A stretch of DNA of 23,668 nt from an uncultured Caldimonas sp. (GCF_946480305.1 NZ_CAMLJQ010000057.1:1-23668); one strand, 5' to 3'; counted from the first letter of the stretch, positions 7,881 through 16,938 are shown. Notes: generated by a model not told the origin, from the letters alone. A program made the numbers and translations.

Positions 7881-8141
7881 ATGAAACGCATCCTTTTCGT
7901 CTGCCTGTCATCGCTCGCGTTGTTCGCGGGTACGGCGGCGACTCGAGCCGCCGAGCCGGCCAAACTGTCTGAACATGCCGCGAAGGACGTCCAGCGGCAC
8001 CGGGCCATGGCTGCGGCGCACGAGGCGGCGGCCCGTTGCCTCGAGTCGGGCAAGAGCGAAGAGGTGTGCCAGAAGGAACTGCAGGCTGCCTGCAAAGGAC
8101 TGGCCATCGGCAAGTACTGCGGCATGCGCCATGAACATTGA
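7881..8141 (+). CDS. Secreted small Cys/His protein of unknown function
   Basis: I do not recognise a named family. The 86-residue product has a clear Sec signal peptide (MKR, hydrophobic core ILFVCLSSLALFAG, likely cleavage after ATRAA), leaving about 62 periplasmic residues. The mature part has exactly four cysteines in ARCLESGKSEEVCQKELQAAC and GKYCGM (spacing C-X8-C-X7-C-X9-C), plus several histidines including a terminal RHEH. The pattern suits either two disulfides in a helical hairpin or metal binding. GGGAG lies 12 nt before the ATG. It sits 25 bp after the permease and 32 bp before the DUF3299 gene, so it is almost certainly part of the same operon and probably works with the transporter outside the membrane. 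Confidence 0.8.
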   Translation: MKRILFVCLSSLALFAGTAATRAAEPAKLSEHAAKDVQRHRAMAAAHEAAARCLESGKSEEVCQKELQAACKGLAIGKYCGMRHEH

Positions 8142-8173
8142 ACGGTCGATGGGCATCGACTGAGGAGTTGGAA

Positions 8174-8695
8174 ATGAAACGCAAGCTGCTGTGGGTGGTG
8201 TGCGCGGGGCTGCCGCTGGCAGCGGCTGCACAAACGCTCAGCTCACCGATCGGCGGCAACGCCGCGCCCGCCTCGCCCCCGGGCAGCGGCCCGGGCTATC
8301 ACAGCCCGCAGAGCCCCATTCCGCCGCTGAAGGAGCGCGACGACGTGGTGTCGTGGAAGCTGCTGGGGTCTGTCAAGACCAAGACCGAGCGCAACCGCCT
8401 GAAGCCGACGTTTCCGAACGAGGTGCGGGCGTTGGACAAGCGCACGGTCAAGGTGCAGGGCTTCATGATGCCGCTGGAGCCGGGCGACAAGCAGAAGCAC
8501 TTCCTGCTGTCGGCCGTGCCCACCAGCTGCGCGTTCTGCGTGCCTGCCGGCCCGGAAGGTCTGGTCGAGGTGAAGACCCGCACCCCTGTGCGCTATTCGA
8601 TCGATCCGGTGGTCGTCGAAGGCCAGCTGGCCGTGCTCGACAACGACCCCTACGGCATCTTCTATCGGATCGTCGACGCCAACCCGGCGAAGTGA
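8174..8695 (+). CDS. Secreted DUF3299 protein
   Basis: The 173-residue product begins with a Sec signal peptide (MKRKLLWVVCAGLPLAAAAQ) and a Pro/Gly/Ser-rich linker to about residue 50. The DUF3299 domain follows (VSWKLLGSV, VKVQGFMMPLEPGDKQKHFLL) with the conserved two-cysteine block TSCAFCVPAGPEGLVEV. DUF3299 proteins are periplasmic, of unknown activity, and recur beside an FtsX-type ABC pair; ZrgE of vibrios is of this type. The CxxC pair could bind metal or form a redox disulfide. The start is set by GGAG 7 nt before ATG 8174. Last gene of the msrA operon; it ends 4 bp from the convergent pdxH. Family call is firm, function unknown. Confidence 0.85.
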   Translation: MKRKLLWVVCAGLPLAAAAQTLSSPIGGNAAPASPPGSGPGYHSPQSPIPPLKERDDVVSWKLLGSVKTKTERNRLKPTFPNEVRALDKRTVKVQGFMMPLEPGDKQKHFLLSAVPTSCAFCVPAGPEGLVEVKTRTPVRYSIDPVVVEGQLAVLDNDPYGIFYRIVDANPAK

Positions 8696-8699
8696 ATGC

Positions 8700-9335
8700 T
8701 CAGGGAGCGAGGCGTTCGCGCACCCAGCGGCCGTCGGCGAGGCGATAGCGCAGGCGGTCGTGCAGGCGCGACTTGCGCCCCTGCCAGAACTCCCACGTGT
8801 CCGGAACCAGGCGGTAACCGCCCCAGTGCGGTGGTTTCGGCGGGTTGAGTGCGAATTGAGCGCCATACTTCGCCGCGTTCGCGACCAGGACGGCACGCGA
8901 CGAGATCACCTGGCTCTGGGGCGAGGCCCAGGCGCCGATGCGCGAGTCGAGCGGCCGGGAGCGGAAGTAGGCTTCGGACTCTTCCTCGCTGGTTTTCTCG
9001 ACGCGGCCCTCGATGCGCACCACGCGTTCGAGCTCGACCCAGTGGAACTGCAGCGCGGCGTGCGGGTTGTCCGCCAGTTCGCGACCCTTGCGGCTGTCGT
9101 AGTTGGTGTACCAGACGATGCCCCGCTCGTCGAAACCCTTGACGAGCACGATGCGGGTCGAGGGGCGGCCTTGGGGGCCGACGGTCGCCAGCGTCATGGC
9201 ATTGGGTTCGGGCACCTGGGCAGCGAGGGCTTCGTCGAACCACTGTCGGAACTGCTCGATCGGTTCGCCGCGTGACGCGGTTTCATTGAGTTCCGCTCGC
9301 TCGTAGCTCTTGCGCAGGTCTGCAATCTTGTTCAT
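8700..9335 (-). CDS. pdxH: Pyridoxamine 5'-phosphate oxidase
   Basis: FMN enzyme that oxidises pyridoxine/pyridoxamine 5'-phosphate to PLP, the last step of vitamin B6 synthesis and salvage. The 211-residue product has the expected length and family blocks: [65 protein letters not shown] and the C-terminal [15 protein letters not shown].....W.RERLAP. The start is placed at ATG 9335 ([12 protein letters not shown]), which matches the family. The in-frame extension upstream is unrelated low-quality sequence. No clear ribosome site precedes it, and a TATACT box lies only 8 nt upstream, so the mRNA may be nearly leaderless. The PLP product is the cofactor of GlyA in this window. Confidence 0.96.
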   Translation of the reverse strand: MNKIADLRKSYERAELNETASRGEPIEQFRQWFDEALAAQVPEPNAMTLATVGPQGRPSTRIVLVKGFDERGIVWYTNYDSRKGRELADNPHAALQFHWVELERVVRIEGRVEKTSEEESEAYFRSRPLDSRIGAWASPQSQVISSRAVLVANAAKYGAQFALNPPKPPHWGGYRLVPDTWEFWQGRKSRLHDRLRYRLADGRWVRERLAP

Positions 9336-9381
9336 ACAGCGGCAGTATAGGCAGCGTAAGTTCCGTGCTCCTGTGCGTGCT

Positions 9382-9426
9382 GACAGGGGTGGGCAAGCCC
9401 TTAGGGGCAGATCCCACTTCCCTGTC
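9382..9426. other. Long bulged stem-loop between pdxH and mocA-like gene
   Basis: GACAGGG+GTGGG (9382-9393) pairs with CCCAC+TT bulge+CCCTGTC (9413-9426), 12 bp in all. It encloses an internal loop and a second GCCC-TTAG-GGGC hairpin (9397-9408). It sits in the 180-bp divergent gap and could act in the leader of either gene. It matches no RNA family I recognise. Confidence 0.45.
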
Positions 9427-9515
9427 GGTGGCGAGTGCGATTCCATGTGGGCAAGGCCACGCGGGAGCGCAGCGCGCCACGGGGCCAGTCGACAACAACA
9501 CAGCAGGAACACCGG

Positions 9516-10145
9516 ATGAAAGCCGTGCCGGTGGTGATCGTCCTGGCGGCAGGCGCGGGTACGCGCTTCGCGGGGGCTAGCCACAAACTCGCACAACCGT
9601 TCGGGCACTCCACGGTGCTCGGGACCACGCTTGCCCAGGTGGTCGCCAGCCACTTGCCGGCGGTCGTGGTCACCACGCATGGCTTGCGCGAAATCGCGCG
9701 TGGATGGGTGGCCGCGCAGGATGTCGTCGAGCTGCCGGAACCCGGGCAAGGCGAAGCAGGGCTGGGCATGGGCTATTCGATTGCAGCAGGCGTGCGCGCG
9801 AGAGGCGACGCCCCCGGCTGGCTCGTGCTGCCGGGCGACATGCCGCTCGTGAAGGCGGCCACGCTGCGCGCCGTGGCGGCTGCGCTGCACCACCATCCGG
9901 TGGCGTACGCGCAGCATCGCGGCCGGCGAGGGCACCCGGTGGCGTTCTCGGGCGAGTTGTTCTCGGAGCTGGCGACGCTGACCGGCGACGAAGGTGCGCG
10001 ACGCATCGTTGCGCGCTATCCCGCCGCCGCGGTGGAGGTGCAGGACTCAGGGATCCTGATGGACCTCGACACCCAAGCTGATCTGCATCGGCTGCGCGAG
10101 GTGCATGCGGCCCCTGCGGCTGCTCAGCACGACCCGGCGTCCTGA
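9516..10145 (+). CDS. MocA/MobA-like nucleotidyltransferase
   Basis: The 209-residue product has the MobA-like NTP transferase fold. The nucleotide-binding loop is [12 protein letters not shown] with a following lysine (SHKL), and the metal-binding motif is LPGDMPLV. The block [16 protein letters not shown] and the C-terminal [10 protein letters not shown]..........[10 protein letters not shown] resemble MocA (CTP:molybdenum cofactor cytidylyltransferase) and its YgfJ-type relatives more than MobA. Cytidylated molybdenum cofactor serves xanthine dehydrogenase-class enzymes, none of which is in this window. The start at 9516 is chosen because GCAGGAA precedes it and the glycine-rich loop begins 11 residues later. 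The exact nucleotide and acceptor are unproven. It overlaps the 3' end of the convergent chaC-like gene by 22 bp. Confidence 0.78.
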   Translation: MKAVPVVIVLAAGAGTRFAGASHKLAQPFGHSTVLGTTLAQVVASHLPAVVVTTHGLREIARGWVAAQDVVELPEPGQGEAGLGMGYSIAAGVRARGDAPGWLVLPGDMPLVKAATLRAVAAALHHHPVAYAQHRGRRGHPVAFSGELFSELATLTGDEGARRIVARYPAAAVEVQDSGILMDLDTQADLHRLREVHAAPAAAQHDPAS

Positions 10146-10774
10146 TCGAGCAACCGGTGCGTGCGCGCGAGAGCGAGGATCTCGCCGATGGCCTGGTCGC
10201 GGATGCCGTGTTCCCGCAGGCACGCCTCGGTGCGCAGCACGTAGTCGAGGGTGGAGCCGTAGCGGCCGCGCGCGTCCCGCAGGATCGTCACCAGTTGCGA
10301 TGGTTCCAGTTCGCCCGTGAAGTTGGGGCTGTGGCGACTGAGCGTGAAGGCGAGGGCCCGCACAGGCCCCTGGTCGGTGCGGCAGGGCAGCCACTTCGGG
10401 TCGTACACGCCGGTGGGCATTTCACGTCGCCACAGCTTGTCGAGCTCGGCCAGCGCCTGCTGGCGACGCACCCGGAACACCATGCCCTTGCATGAGCCGC
10501 CGGCCAGCAGCGCGAACACGAGACCCGGGGTGAGCGGGGTGCCCCGGTTGATGCGAGACCACATCTTCAACGCACGGTGGTAGCCACGCACGTCGGCCGG
10601 GCGGCGCTCGACGTGCTCGATGTCCGGGTTCCAGATCAGCGAGGCATAGCCGAACACCCAGAGATCCTCGCTGGCGTCCCAGCCGCGCAGGGTGTGCTCC
10701 AGCAGCACCTGCGGATCGCGCACGGTCAGGAGTTCGAGTTCGGATGAAAAGTCGTCAGGCAGAGGTTGAGACAC
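10124..10774 (-). CDS. chaC: ChaC-like gamma-glutamylcyclotransferase (glutathione-specific)
   Basis: Predicted to cleave the gamma-glutamyl group of glutathione to 5-oxoproline and Cys-Gly. The 216-residue product shows the ChaC substrate loop as VFGYASLIWNPD (about residues 39-50), where the usual YGSL reads YASL. Other blocks are RRPADVRGYHRALKMWS, GTPLTPGLVFAL and the catalytic-glutamate region LWRREM...VY. The C-terminal G.YGSTLDYVL..T...L..HGI.D matches bacterial ChaC. The start is GTG at 10774; no good ribosome site is seen, so this start is less certain than the family. It is oriented opposite to mocA-like and edd. Confidence 0.88.
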   Translation of the reverse strand: MSQPLPDDFSSELELLTVRDPQVLLEHTLRGWDASEDLWVFGYASLIWNPDIEHVERRPADVRGYHRALKMWSRINRGTPLTPGLVFALLAGGSCKGMVFRVRRQQALAELDKLWRREMPTGVYDPKWLPCRTDQGPVRALAFTLSRHSPNFTGELEPSQLVTILRDARGRYGSTLDYVLRTEACLREHGIRDQAIGEILALARTHRLLDQDAGSC

Positions 10775-10843
10775 GGGGCACGAACTGGCAAAGACACGGC
10801 ACCGGAACTATGAGGGCTGACGAGCACGCGTGACAAGCGCGGA

Positions 10844-10873
10844 TCGCACGCGAGGTGCGAGTGCAACACCTCG
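10844..10873. other. Overlapping, mutually exclusive hairpins between chaC and edd
   Basis: TCGCA-N7-TGCGA (10844-10860) and CGAGGTG-N9-CACCTCG (10851-10873) share bases, so only one can form at a time. They lie upstream of the edd promoter and 70-100 nt before the chaC start. If they act at all, the chaC leader is the likelier place. Confidence 0.3.
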
Positions 10874-10916
10874 TTTCGCATGACCACGACACCCGGCGGG
10901 CGCGCGAGAGGCTGAT

Positions 10917-10945
10917 TTGACGATGTAACTCAGTTACCTAATAAT
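10917..10945 (+). promoter_or_regulatory. edd-eda promoter with HexR-like operator
   Basis: TTGACG (10917-10922) and AATAAT (10940-10945) are 17 bp apart, a strong sigma-70 promoter. The spacer contains a perfect palindrome GTAACT-c-AGTTAC (10925-10937). With flanks it reads TGTAACTCAGTTACC, close to the HexR consensus TGTARTNNNAYTACA. HexR, a KDPG-responsive repressor, controls edd in many gamma- and betaproteobacteria, so repression relieved by KDPG is likely. Another AGTTAC half-site lies at 10954-10959. The sequence is seen; the regulator is inferred. Confidence 0.65.
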
Positions 10946-10987
10946 TGAGCGGCAAGTTACAGCGTCCCAACAACATCTCCCCGCGAC

Positions 10988-12802
<1,815 letters not shown>

Positions 12803-12827
12803 ACCTCAACGAGCAACACCACCATCC

Positions 12828-13451
12828 ATGAGCACACTCGAACTTGCCAAGCATGGCCCCGTGATCCCCGTCATCGTGATCGACCGCCTCGAAGACGCGG
12901 TGCCCCTCGCCGAAGCCCTGGTGGCCGGCGGCGTGCGCGTGCTCGAGGTGACGCTGCGCACGCCTGTTGCGCTGCAGTGCATGGAGGCCATCGCGAAGGC
13001 GGTGCCGGAGGCGATCGTCGGCGCCGGCACGGTGCGCAACGGTGTCGATGCCAAGGCGGTGAAGGACGCGGGCTGCCACTTCGCGGTGAGCCCCGGCTAC
13101 ACGCCCGAGATCGGCCGTATCTGCCAGGATCTGGACCTGCCGCTGCTGCCTGGCGTGGCCACGGCAAGCGAAGTGATGCGCGCCAACGCCGACGGCTATC
13201 ACTTCCTGAAGTTCTTCCCGGCCACGGCAGCCGGCGGCATCCCGATGCTGAAGTCGCTGGCCGGCCCGTTCGCCGACGTGGCGTTCTGCCCGACCGGCGG
13301 CATCACGCTGGAGACGGCGCCTCAGTTCCTGGCGCTGCCCAACGTGAAGGTGTGCGGCGGGTCGTGGTTGACGCCGGCCGATGCCGTCAAGGCGGGTGAC
13401 TGGGCGCGCATCACCCGGCTGGCGCAGGAAGCCTCGGCGCTGCGCGGCTGA
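12828..13451 (+). CDS. eda: KDPG aldolase (2-keto-3-deoxy-6-phosphogluconate aldolase)
   Basis: Class I aldolase that splits KDPG into pyruvate and glyceraldehyde 3-phosphate, completing the Entner-Doudoroff path started by the gene upstream. The 207-residue product has PVIPVIVID at the N-terminus, the catalytic glutamate and phosphate-binding arginine in LEVTLRT (E40, R44), and the Schiff-base lysine K128 in HFLKFFPA. GAGTVRN and FCPTGGI complete the family pattern. The start is placed at ATG 12828, since the preceding in-frame codons overlap the edd end and are unlike the family. Only a weak GAG precedes it; translation may depend on that of edd. Confidence 0.97.
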   Translation: MSTLELAKHGPVIPVIVIDRLEDAVPLAEALVAGGVRVLEVTLRTPVALQCMEAIAKAVPEAIVGAGTVRNGVDAKAVKDAGCHFAVSPGYTPEIGRICQDLDLPLLPGVATASEVMRANADGYHFLKFFPATAAGGIPMLKSLAGPFADVAFCPTGGITLETAPQFLALPNVKVCGGSWLTPADAVKAGDWARITRLAQEASALRG

Positions 13452-13452
13452 G

Positions 13453-13842
13453 TCAATCCGGCTTGCGCTCGATCAGTTCGATCTTGTAGCCGTCCGGGTC
13501 CGTCACGAAAGCGATCACCGTGGAGCCGCCCTTCACCGGGCCGGCTTCGCGGGTGACCTTGCCGCCATTCGCGCGGATCTTGTCGCAGGCTGCGTAGGCG
13601 TCGGGCACCTCGATCGCAATGTGGCCGTAGGCGCTGCCCATGTCGTAGCTGTCCACGCCGTAGTTGTAGGTCAGTTCGATCTCGGCATGCTCGGGGTTCG
13701 AGCCGTAGCCCAGGAAGGCGAGCGAATACTGCTGCTCGGGCCGGTCGGTGGTGCGCAGCAACTGCATGCCCATCACTTTTGTGTAGAAGTCGATGGAGCG
13801 CTGCAGGTTGCCCACGCGCAGCATCGTGTGGAGGATTCTCAT
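13453..13842 (-). CDS. gloA: Lactoylglutathione lyase (glyoxalase I)
   Basis: Isomerises the hemithioacetal of methylglyoxal and glutathione to S-lactoylglutathione, the first step of methylglyoxal detoxification. The 129-residue product carries all four metal ligands at the E. coli GloA positions (H5, E56, H74, E122). It has the usual [22 protein letters not shown] opening and [15 protein letters not shown] end. Nickel-type enzyme by length and sequence, cytoplasmic. Its ATG overlaps the stop of the upstream thioesterase gene (ATGA at 13842-13839), so the two are translationally coupled. No separate ribosome site is seen. It converges on eda with 1 bp between the stop codons. Confidence 0.97.
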   Translation of the reverse strand: MRILHTMLRVGNLQRSIDFYTKVMGMQLLRTTDRPEQQYSLAFLGYGSNPEHAEIELTYNYGVDSYDMGSAYGHIAIEVPDAYAACDKIRANGGKVTREAGPVKGGSTVIAFVTDPDGYKIELIERKPD

Positions 13843-14393
13843 CGCGGGTTGGCGGTTGTTGGGGAAGGAAGCTCGAGGATAAAGCAGGTGGTGGAGGCGT
13901 GGGCGTAAAGGGTCCCGTCCGGCCCCACCAGCCGCCCGTCGGCCGTGCCCATGCGCCCGCCGGTGTGGATGACCTGCCCGACCGCACGCACCAGCGGCAC
14001 CTTGTCCGTCAGAGCCTTCACGTAGTTGATCTTCAGCTCCACCGTCGTGTAGGTCTTGCCCACCGGCAGCGTGGAATGCACGGCGCAAGCCACGGCCGAG
14101 TCCAGCAACGTGGCGATCCAGCCACCGTGCACCGAGCCGAGCGGGTTGTAGTGGCGAAACAGCGGCTTGCCCTGGAAGGCCACCCGGCCGCGTTCGGCCT
14201 CGACGAGCAGATAGTCGAGTGTCTCGGTGATGGGTGGTGGCGGCAGCTCTCCGTTCATCATCGCCTGGAAGATCTCCAGGCCCGTCTTGCCCTGCACTTG
14301 CTCCAGGCGGCTCAGGCCGGGCCTGGCAAAGCGTTCGCGCAACTCGGCTTCGCGTTGCATCCATGCAGTCAGTGTGTCGTTCGGCGTGGTCAT
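13839..14393 (-). CDS. PaaI-family hotdog thioesterase
   Basis: The 184-residue product has one hotdog domain with the active-site block [18 protein letters not shown] (H89, G90, G91, D98) and [12 protein letters not shown], as in PaaI/YigI-type acyl-CoA thioesterases. The first 50 residues form a charged helical arm. The substrate is likely an acyl- or aryl-CoA but cannot be read from sequence. It is divergent from marR, with only 50 bp between them, and translationally coupled to gloA downstream. Both therefore probably answer to the MarR regulator next door. Confidence 0.88.
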   Translation of the reverse strand: MTTPNDTLTAWMQREAELRERFARPGLSRLEQVQGKTGLEIFQAMMNGELPPPPITETLDYLLVEAERGRVAFQGKPLFRHYNPLGSVHGGWIATLLDSAVACAVHSTLPVGKTYTTVELKINYVKALTDKVPLVRAVGQVIHTGGRMGTADGRLVGPDGTLYAHASTTCFILELPSPTTANPR

Positions 14394-14408
14394 CGATGGC
14401 TCACAAGG

Positions 14409-14435
14409 TTGTATCTACAAATGTTGTAGCTACAA
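14409..14435. promoter_or_regulatory. Paired palindromic operators between paaI-like gene and marR
   Basis: TTGTATCTACAA (14409-14420) and the perfect palindrome TTGTAGCTACAA (14424-14435) lie side by side, centres 15 bp apart, filling over half of a 50-bp divergent gap. On plus they overlap a promoter TTGTAT-16-TACAAT (14409-14436) for marR. This is the standard arrangement for MarR autoregulation and control of the divergent gene. Confidence 0.75.
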
Positions 14436-14443
14436 TATAAACC

Positions 14444-14923
14444 ATGTCGAAAGCGATCTCCAGGCCGAAATCGGAGCCGGCGGCTCCCCGAGGCTGCACC
14501 AACCTGAAGCTGCGCCAGCTCACCCGCCGCGTGAGCCGTCACTACGACGCGCTCGTGGGTGCCACGGGCTTGAAGACGACGCAGTATTCGCTGCTGTCGC
14601 ACATCGTTCAGCTGGGGCCACTGAAGCCGTCGGACCTCGCGGCCCGCATGCAGCTCGATGCCTCCACGCTCACACGCAACTTGCAGCCGCTGGTGCAGCA
14701 CGGTTGGGTCGAGCTGGGGCCGGGCGAAGACGCTCGCAGCCGTCTCATCCATGCGACCGAGGCTGGAGCGGCAAAGCGGGCCGAAGCGCAAAAAGCGTGG
14801 AAGCAGGCGCAGCTCGCGCTCAACCATCGACTGGGCAATGAGCGTGTCGTGCAATTGCATGCATTGCTCGACGAATGCCTGCAGTTGCTGCAGACCGACG
14901 AGCCCGGAGGCGACGATGAGTGA
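14444..14923 (+). CDS. MarR-family transcriptional regulator
   Basis: The 159-residue product has the MarR winged helix-turn-helix. Dimer helix NLKLRQLTRRVSRHYDAL is followed by TTQYSLLSHI, the recognition region LKPSDLAARMQLDASTLTRNLQPLVQHGWV (about residues 60-90), and the wing GPGEDARSRLIHAT. A C-terminal helix follows. It probably binds the twin TTGTA-CTACAA palindromes directly upstream and represses itself with the MFS gene, and the divergent thioesterase-gloA pair, until a ligand binds. The ligand is unknown. No strong ribosome site precedes the ATG. Its stop overlaps the MFS start by 8 bp. Confidence 0.93.
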   Translation: MSKAISRPKSEPAAPRGCTNLKLRQLTRRVSRHYDALVGATGLKTTQYSLLSHIVQLGPLKPSDLAARMQLDASTLTRNLQPLVQHGWVELGPGEDARSRLIHATEAGAAKRAEAQKAWKQAQLALNHRLGNERVVQLHALLDECLQLLQTDEPGGDDE

Positions 14924-16142
14924 TACCTTGCCCACCCGGCGCCACGTCGCGATCGGGCTTGTGCTGCTGGCCGCCGCCGGTACCTTCGCGGTGACGATGG
15001 GCGCGCGGCAGTCCATGGCCTTGTTCATCAGCCCGCTCAACACGGCCACCGGGCTTGGCATTGCCAGCATCAGCCTCGCGTTCGCCTTCGGCCAGCTGTG
15101 GTGGGGGCTCACGCAGCCGTTTGCCGGCATGGTGGCCGACCGCATCGGTACCGGGCGGGTGCTGGTGGCAGGGGTGTTGCTGGTCGTGCTCGGTACAGCG
15201 CTGATCCCCTACATGACGACAACCTGGGGCCTCGTGCTGGCCATCGGCGTGCTCGCGGCCGGCGGGGCCGGCATGGCCGGGCCATCGGTGTTGATGGCGG
15301 CGACGATGCGGCTCGTGCCCGCCGAAAGGCGGGGCATCGCCACCGGTGTGGTCAATGCAGGCGGGTCGTTCGGGCAGTTCGTCTTCGCGCCGATCGCGCA
15401 AGGCATCACGTCGGCAGCGGGTTGGGTGGCCGGGCTGCAGAGCCTGGCATTCATTGCGTTGCTCGCGTTGCCTGCTGCCTGGGTGCTGCGCGGCCACTCG
15501 ACGCACGCGCCGGCCGTGGGGCAGCACAAGCCGCAGGGGACGCAAGAGGCGCTGCGCACGGCACTGGGTGACCGCAGCTATCGTCTGCTGTGCGTGGGCT
15601 TCTTCGTCTGCGGCTTCCACGTGGCGTTCATCGCGACGCACCTGCCCGGCGTGGTGGCGTCGTGCCAGTTGCCGGCGGAAGTCGGCGCATGGTCGCTTGC
15701 AGTGATCGGGCTGTTCAACATCGTCGGCAGCTTTGCGATGGGCTGGGCGGTGGGCCGTTGGCGCATGAAGTCGCTGCTGTCGCTGGTGTACGCGGTACGT
15801 GCGATCGCGGTGCTCGTGTTCATGCTGGCCCCCAAGACGGAAGCCGTGATGCTCGTGTTTGCAGCGGTGATCGGGCTCACCTACCTCTCGACCGTGCCGC
15901 CGACGGCCGGGTTGGTCGCCAAGTTCTTCGGGCCGGCACACATGGCCACGCTGTTCGGCGTGGTGATGCTGTCGCATCAGGTGGGTGGCTTCCTCGGCGC
16001 TTGGCTGGGCGGCAAGGCGTTCGAGCTGACGGGCAGCTACGACTGGATGTGGTACGCCGACATCGTGCTCGCGGCAGGTGCGGCGCTGGTGCACCTGCCG
16101 ATCCGCGAAGCGCCCCTTCGGCTCGCCGCGACGCCCGCGTAG
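14916..16142 (+). CDS. Major facilitator superfamily transporter
   Basis: The 408-residue product has about 12 predicted membrane helices in two halves. The MFS loop motif appears as GMVADRIGTGRVLVAG between helices 2 and 3. A central loop of about 40 residues is charged. The ARQSMALFISPL and FGQLWWGLTQPFAG blocks resemble monocarboxylate/oxalate-formate type MFS proteins, but the substrate cannot be read. The start ATG 14916 has GGAGG 5 nt upstream, inside the marR coding region. The overlap with marR points to one mRNA and regulator-controlled export or uptake of the MarR ligand or a related compound. Confidence 0.93.
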   Translation: MSDTLPTRRHVAIGLVLLAAAGTFAVTMGARQSMALFISPLNTATGLGIASISLAFAFGQLWWGLTQPFAGMVADRIGTGRVLVAGVLLVVLGTALIPYMTTTWGLVLAIGVLAAGGAGMAGPSVLMAATMRLVPAERRGIATGVVNAGGSFGQFVFAPIAQGITSAAGWVAGLQSLAFIALLALPAAWVLRGHSTHAPAVGQHKPQGTQEALRTALGDRSYRLLCVGFFVCGFHVAFIATHLPGVVASCQLPAEVGAWSLAVIGLFNIVGSFAMGWAVGRWRMKSLLSLVYAVRAIAVLVFMLAPKTEAVMLVFAAVIGLTYLSTVPPTAGLVAKFFGPAHMATLFGVVMLSHQVGGFLGAWLGGKAFELTGSYDWMWYADIVLAAGAALVHLPIREAPLRLAATPA

Positions 16143-16148
16143 CGAGCG

Positions 16149-16721
16149 CTACGCCAGGCCCACGCCGGCCAGCACGAGCACCCCCAGCACGAGGAAGACC
16201 GCCGCAGCCACGCGGCGCACCCAGTGCAGCGGCACGAAGTGCATGGCCTTGTCGCCCAGGTACACGGCTGGCACGTTGGCGAGCATCATCCCGAGCGTGG
16301 TGCCTGCGGTCACCATCACGATGGAGTCGTACTTGGCCGCGAGCATCACGGTGGCGATCTGCGTCTTGTCGCCCATCTCGGCCAGGAAGAACGCGATCGT
16401 CGTGATGCCGAACACCCCCCAGTGGCCGCGGACGGGGGCGTCCGCATCGTCGACCTTGTCGGGGATCAGCGTCCACGCGGCGACGGCGATGAAGGACAGG
16501 CCCAGCCCCCAGCGCAGCACGGTGGGGCTGAGAAGGTTCTGGATCAGCGCGCCCAGCGCGCTTGCGCCGGCGTGGTTGGCGAGCGTCGCCACCAGGATGC
16601 CGGCGACGATGGGCAGCGGTTTGCGGAAGCGGGCTGCCAGCAGCAGGGCCAGCAACTGGGTCTTGTCGCCGATCTCGCTGGCCGCGACGACGCCGGTGGA
16701 AACGAGCAGGGCTTGGAGCAT
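16149..16721 (-). CDS. TMEM165/GDT1-family (UPF0016) divalent cation exporter
   Basis: The 190-residue product has six predicted helices in two homologous halves. Each half carries the family motif E-x-G-D-K-T: ASEIGDKTQ (E16-T21) and LAEMGDKTQ (E115-T120). Bacterial members such as MneA of Vibrio export manganese; the family also includes Ca/H and Mn/H exchangers. The start at 16721 is chosen because the motif-bearing first helix begins right after it. The 32 upstream in-frame codons are Pro/Arg/Ala-rich. No strong ribosome site is seen. I looked for a yybP-ykoY manganese riboswitch upstream and did not find one. Confidence 0.93.
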   Translation of the reverse strand: MLQALLVSTGVVAASEIGDKTQLLALLLAARFRKPLPIVAGILVATLANHAGASALGALIQNLLSPTVLRWGLGLSFIAVAAWTLIPDKVDDADAPVRGHWGVFGITTIAFFLAEMGDKTQIATVMLAAKYDSIVMVTAGTTLGMMLANVPAVYLGDKAMHFVPLHWVRRVAAAVFLVLGVLVLAGVGLA

Positions 16722-16803
16722 GGGGTGAGATGAGAGGCCCGGGCGCGCCGTGGCCCGCGACGGACGCGCCAGTGTAGTAGGTGCGGGCTGCGCACCCGTG
16801 TGC

Positions 16804-16938
16804 TCAGCCCGCTGCAAGCTGGCGCTGGCGCATTGCCCCGCAAAGAAGGACGCGACCTTTGAGGTCGGTCGTGGAGACCAGGGTCGATCCGGGTGATACG
16901 AGGTACTCGCTCGACGAAACGGGCAGGTTCATGCGCAT
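16804..16938 (-). pseudogene. Truncated Aer-like (PAS) chemoreceptor remnant
   Basis: A 44-codon frame starts MRMNLPVSSSEYLVSPG and continues TLVSTTDLKGRVLLC. This is the N-terminus of PAS-type methyl-accepting chemotaxis proteins of the Aer group, whose usual opening is MR.N.PVT..E......LVSTTD.KGRI. Similarity stops after residue 33 and a stop codon follows 11 residues later, where a full receptor would have about 500 residues. AAGGA lies 7 nt before the ATG and a sigma-28-like promoter about 60 nt upstream, so the 5' end of the gene is intact and the body is deleted. It could in principle still make a short peptide. Confidence 0.65.

Noticed and set aside
10124..10145. Frame error causing the mocA-chaC overlap
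   Set aside because: A 22-bp convergent overlap leaves both C-termini plausible; no frameshift is needed.
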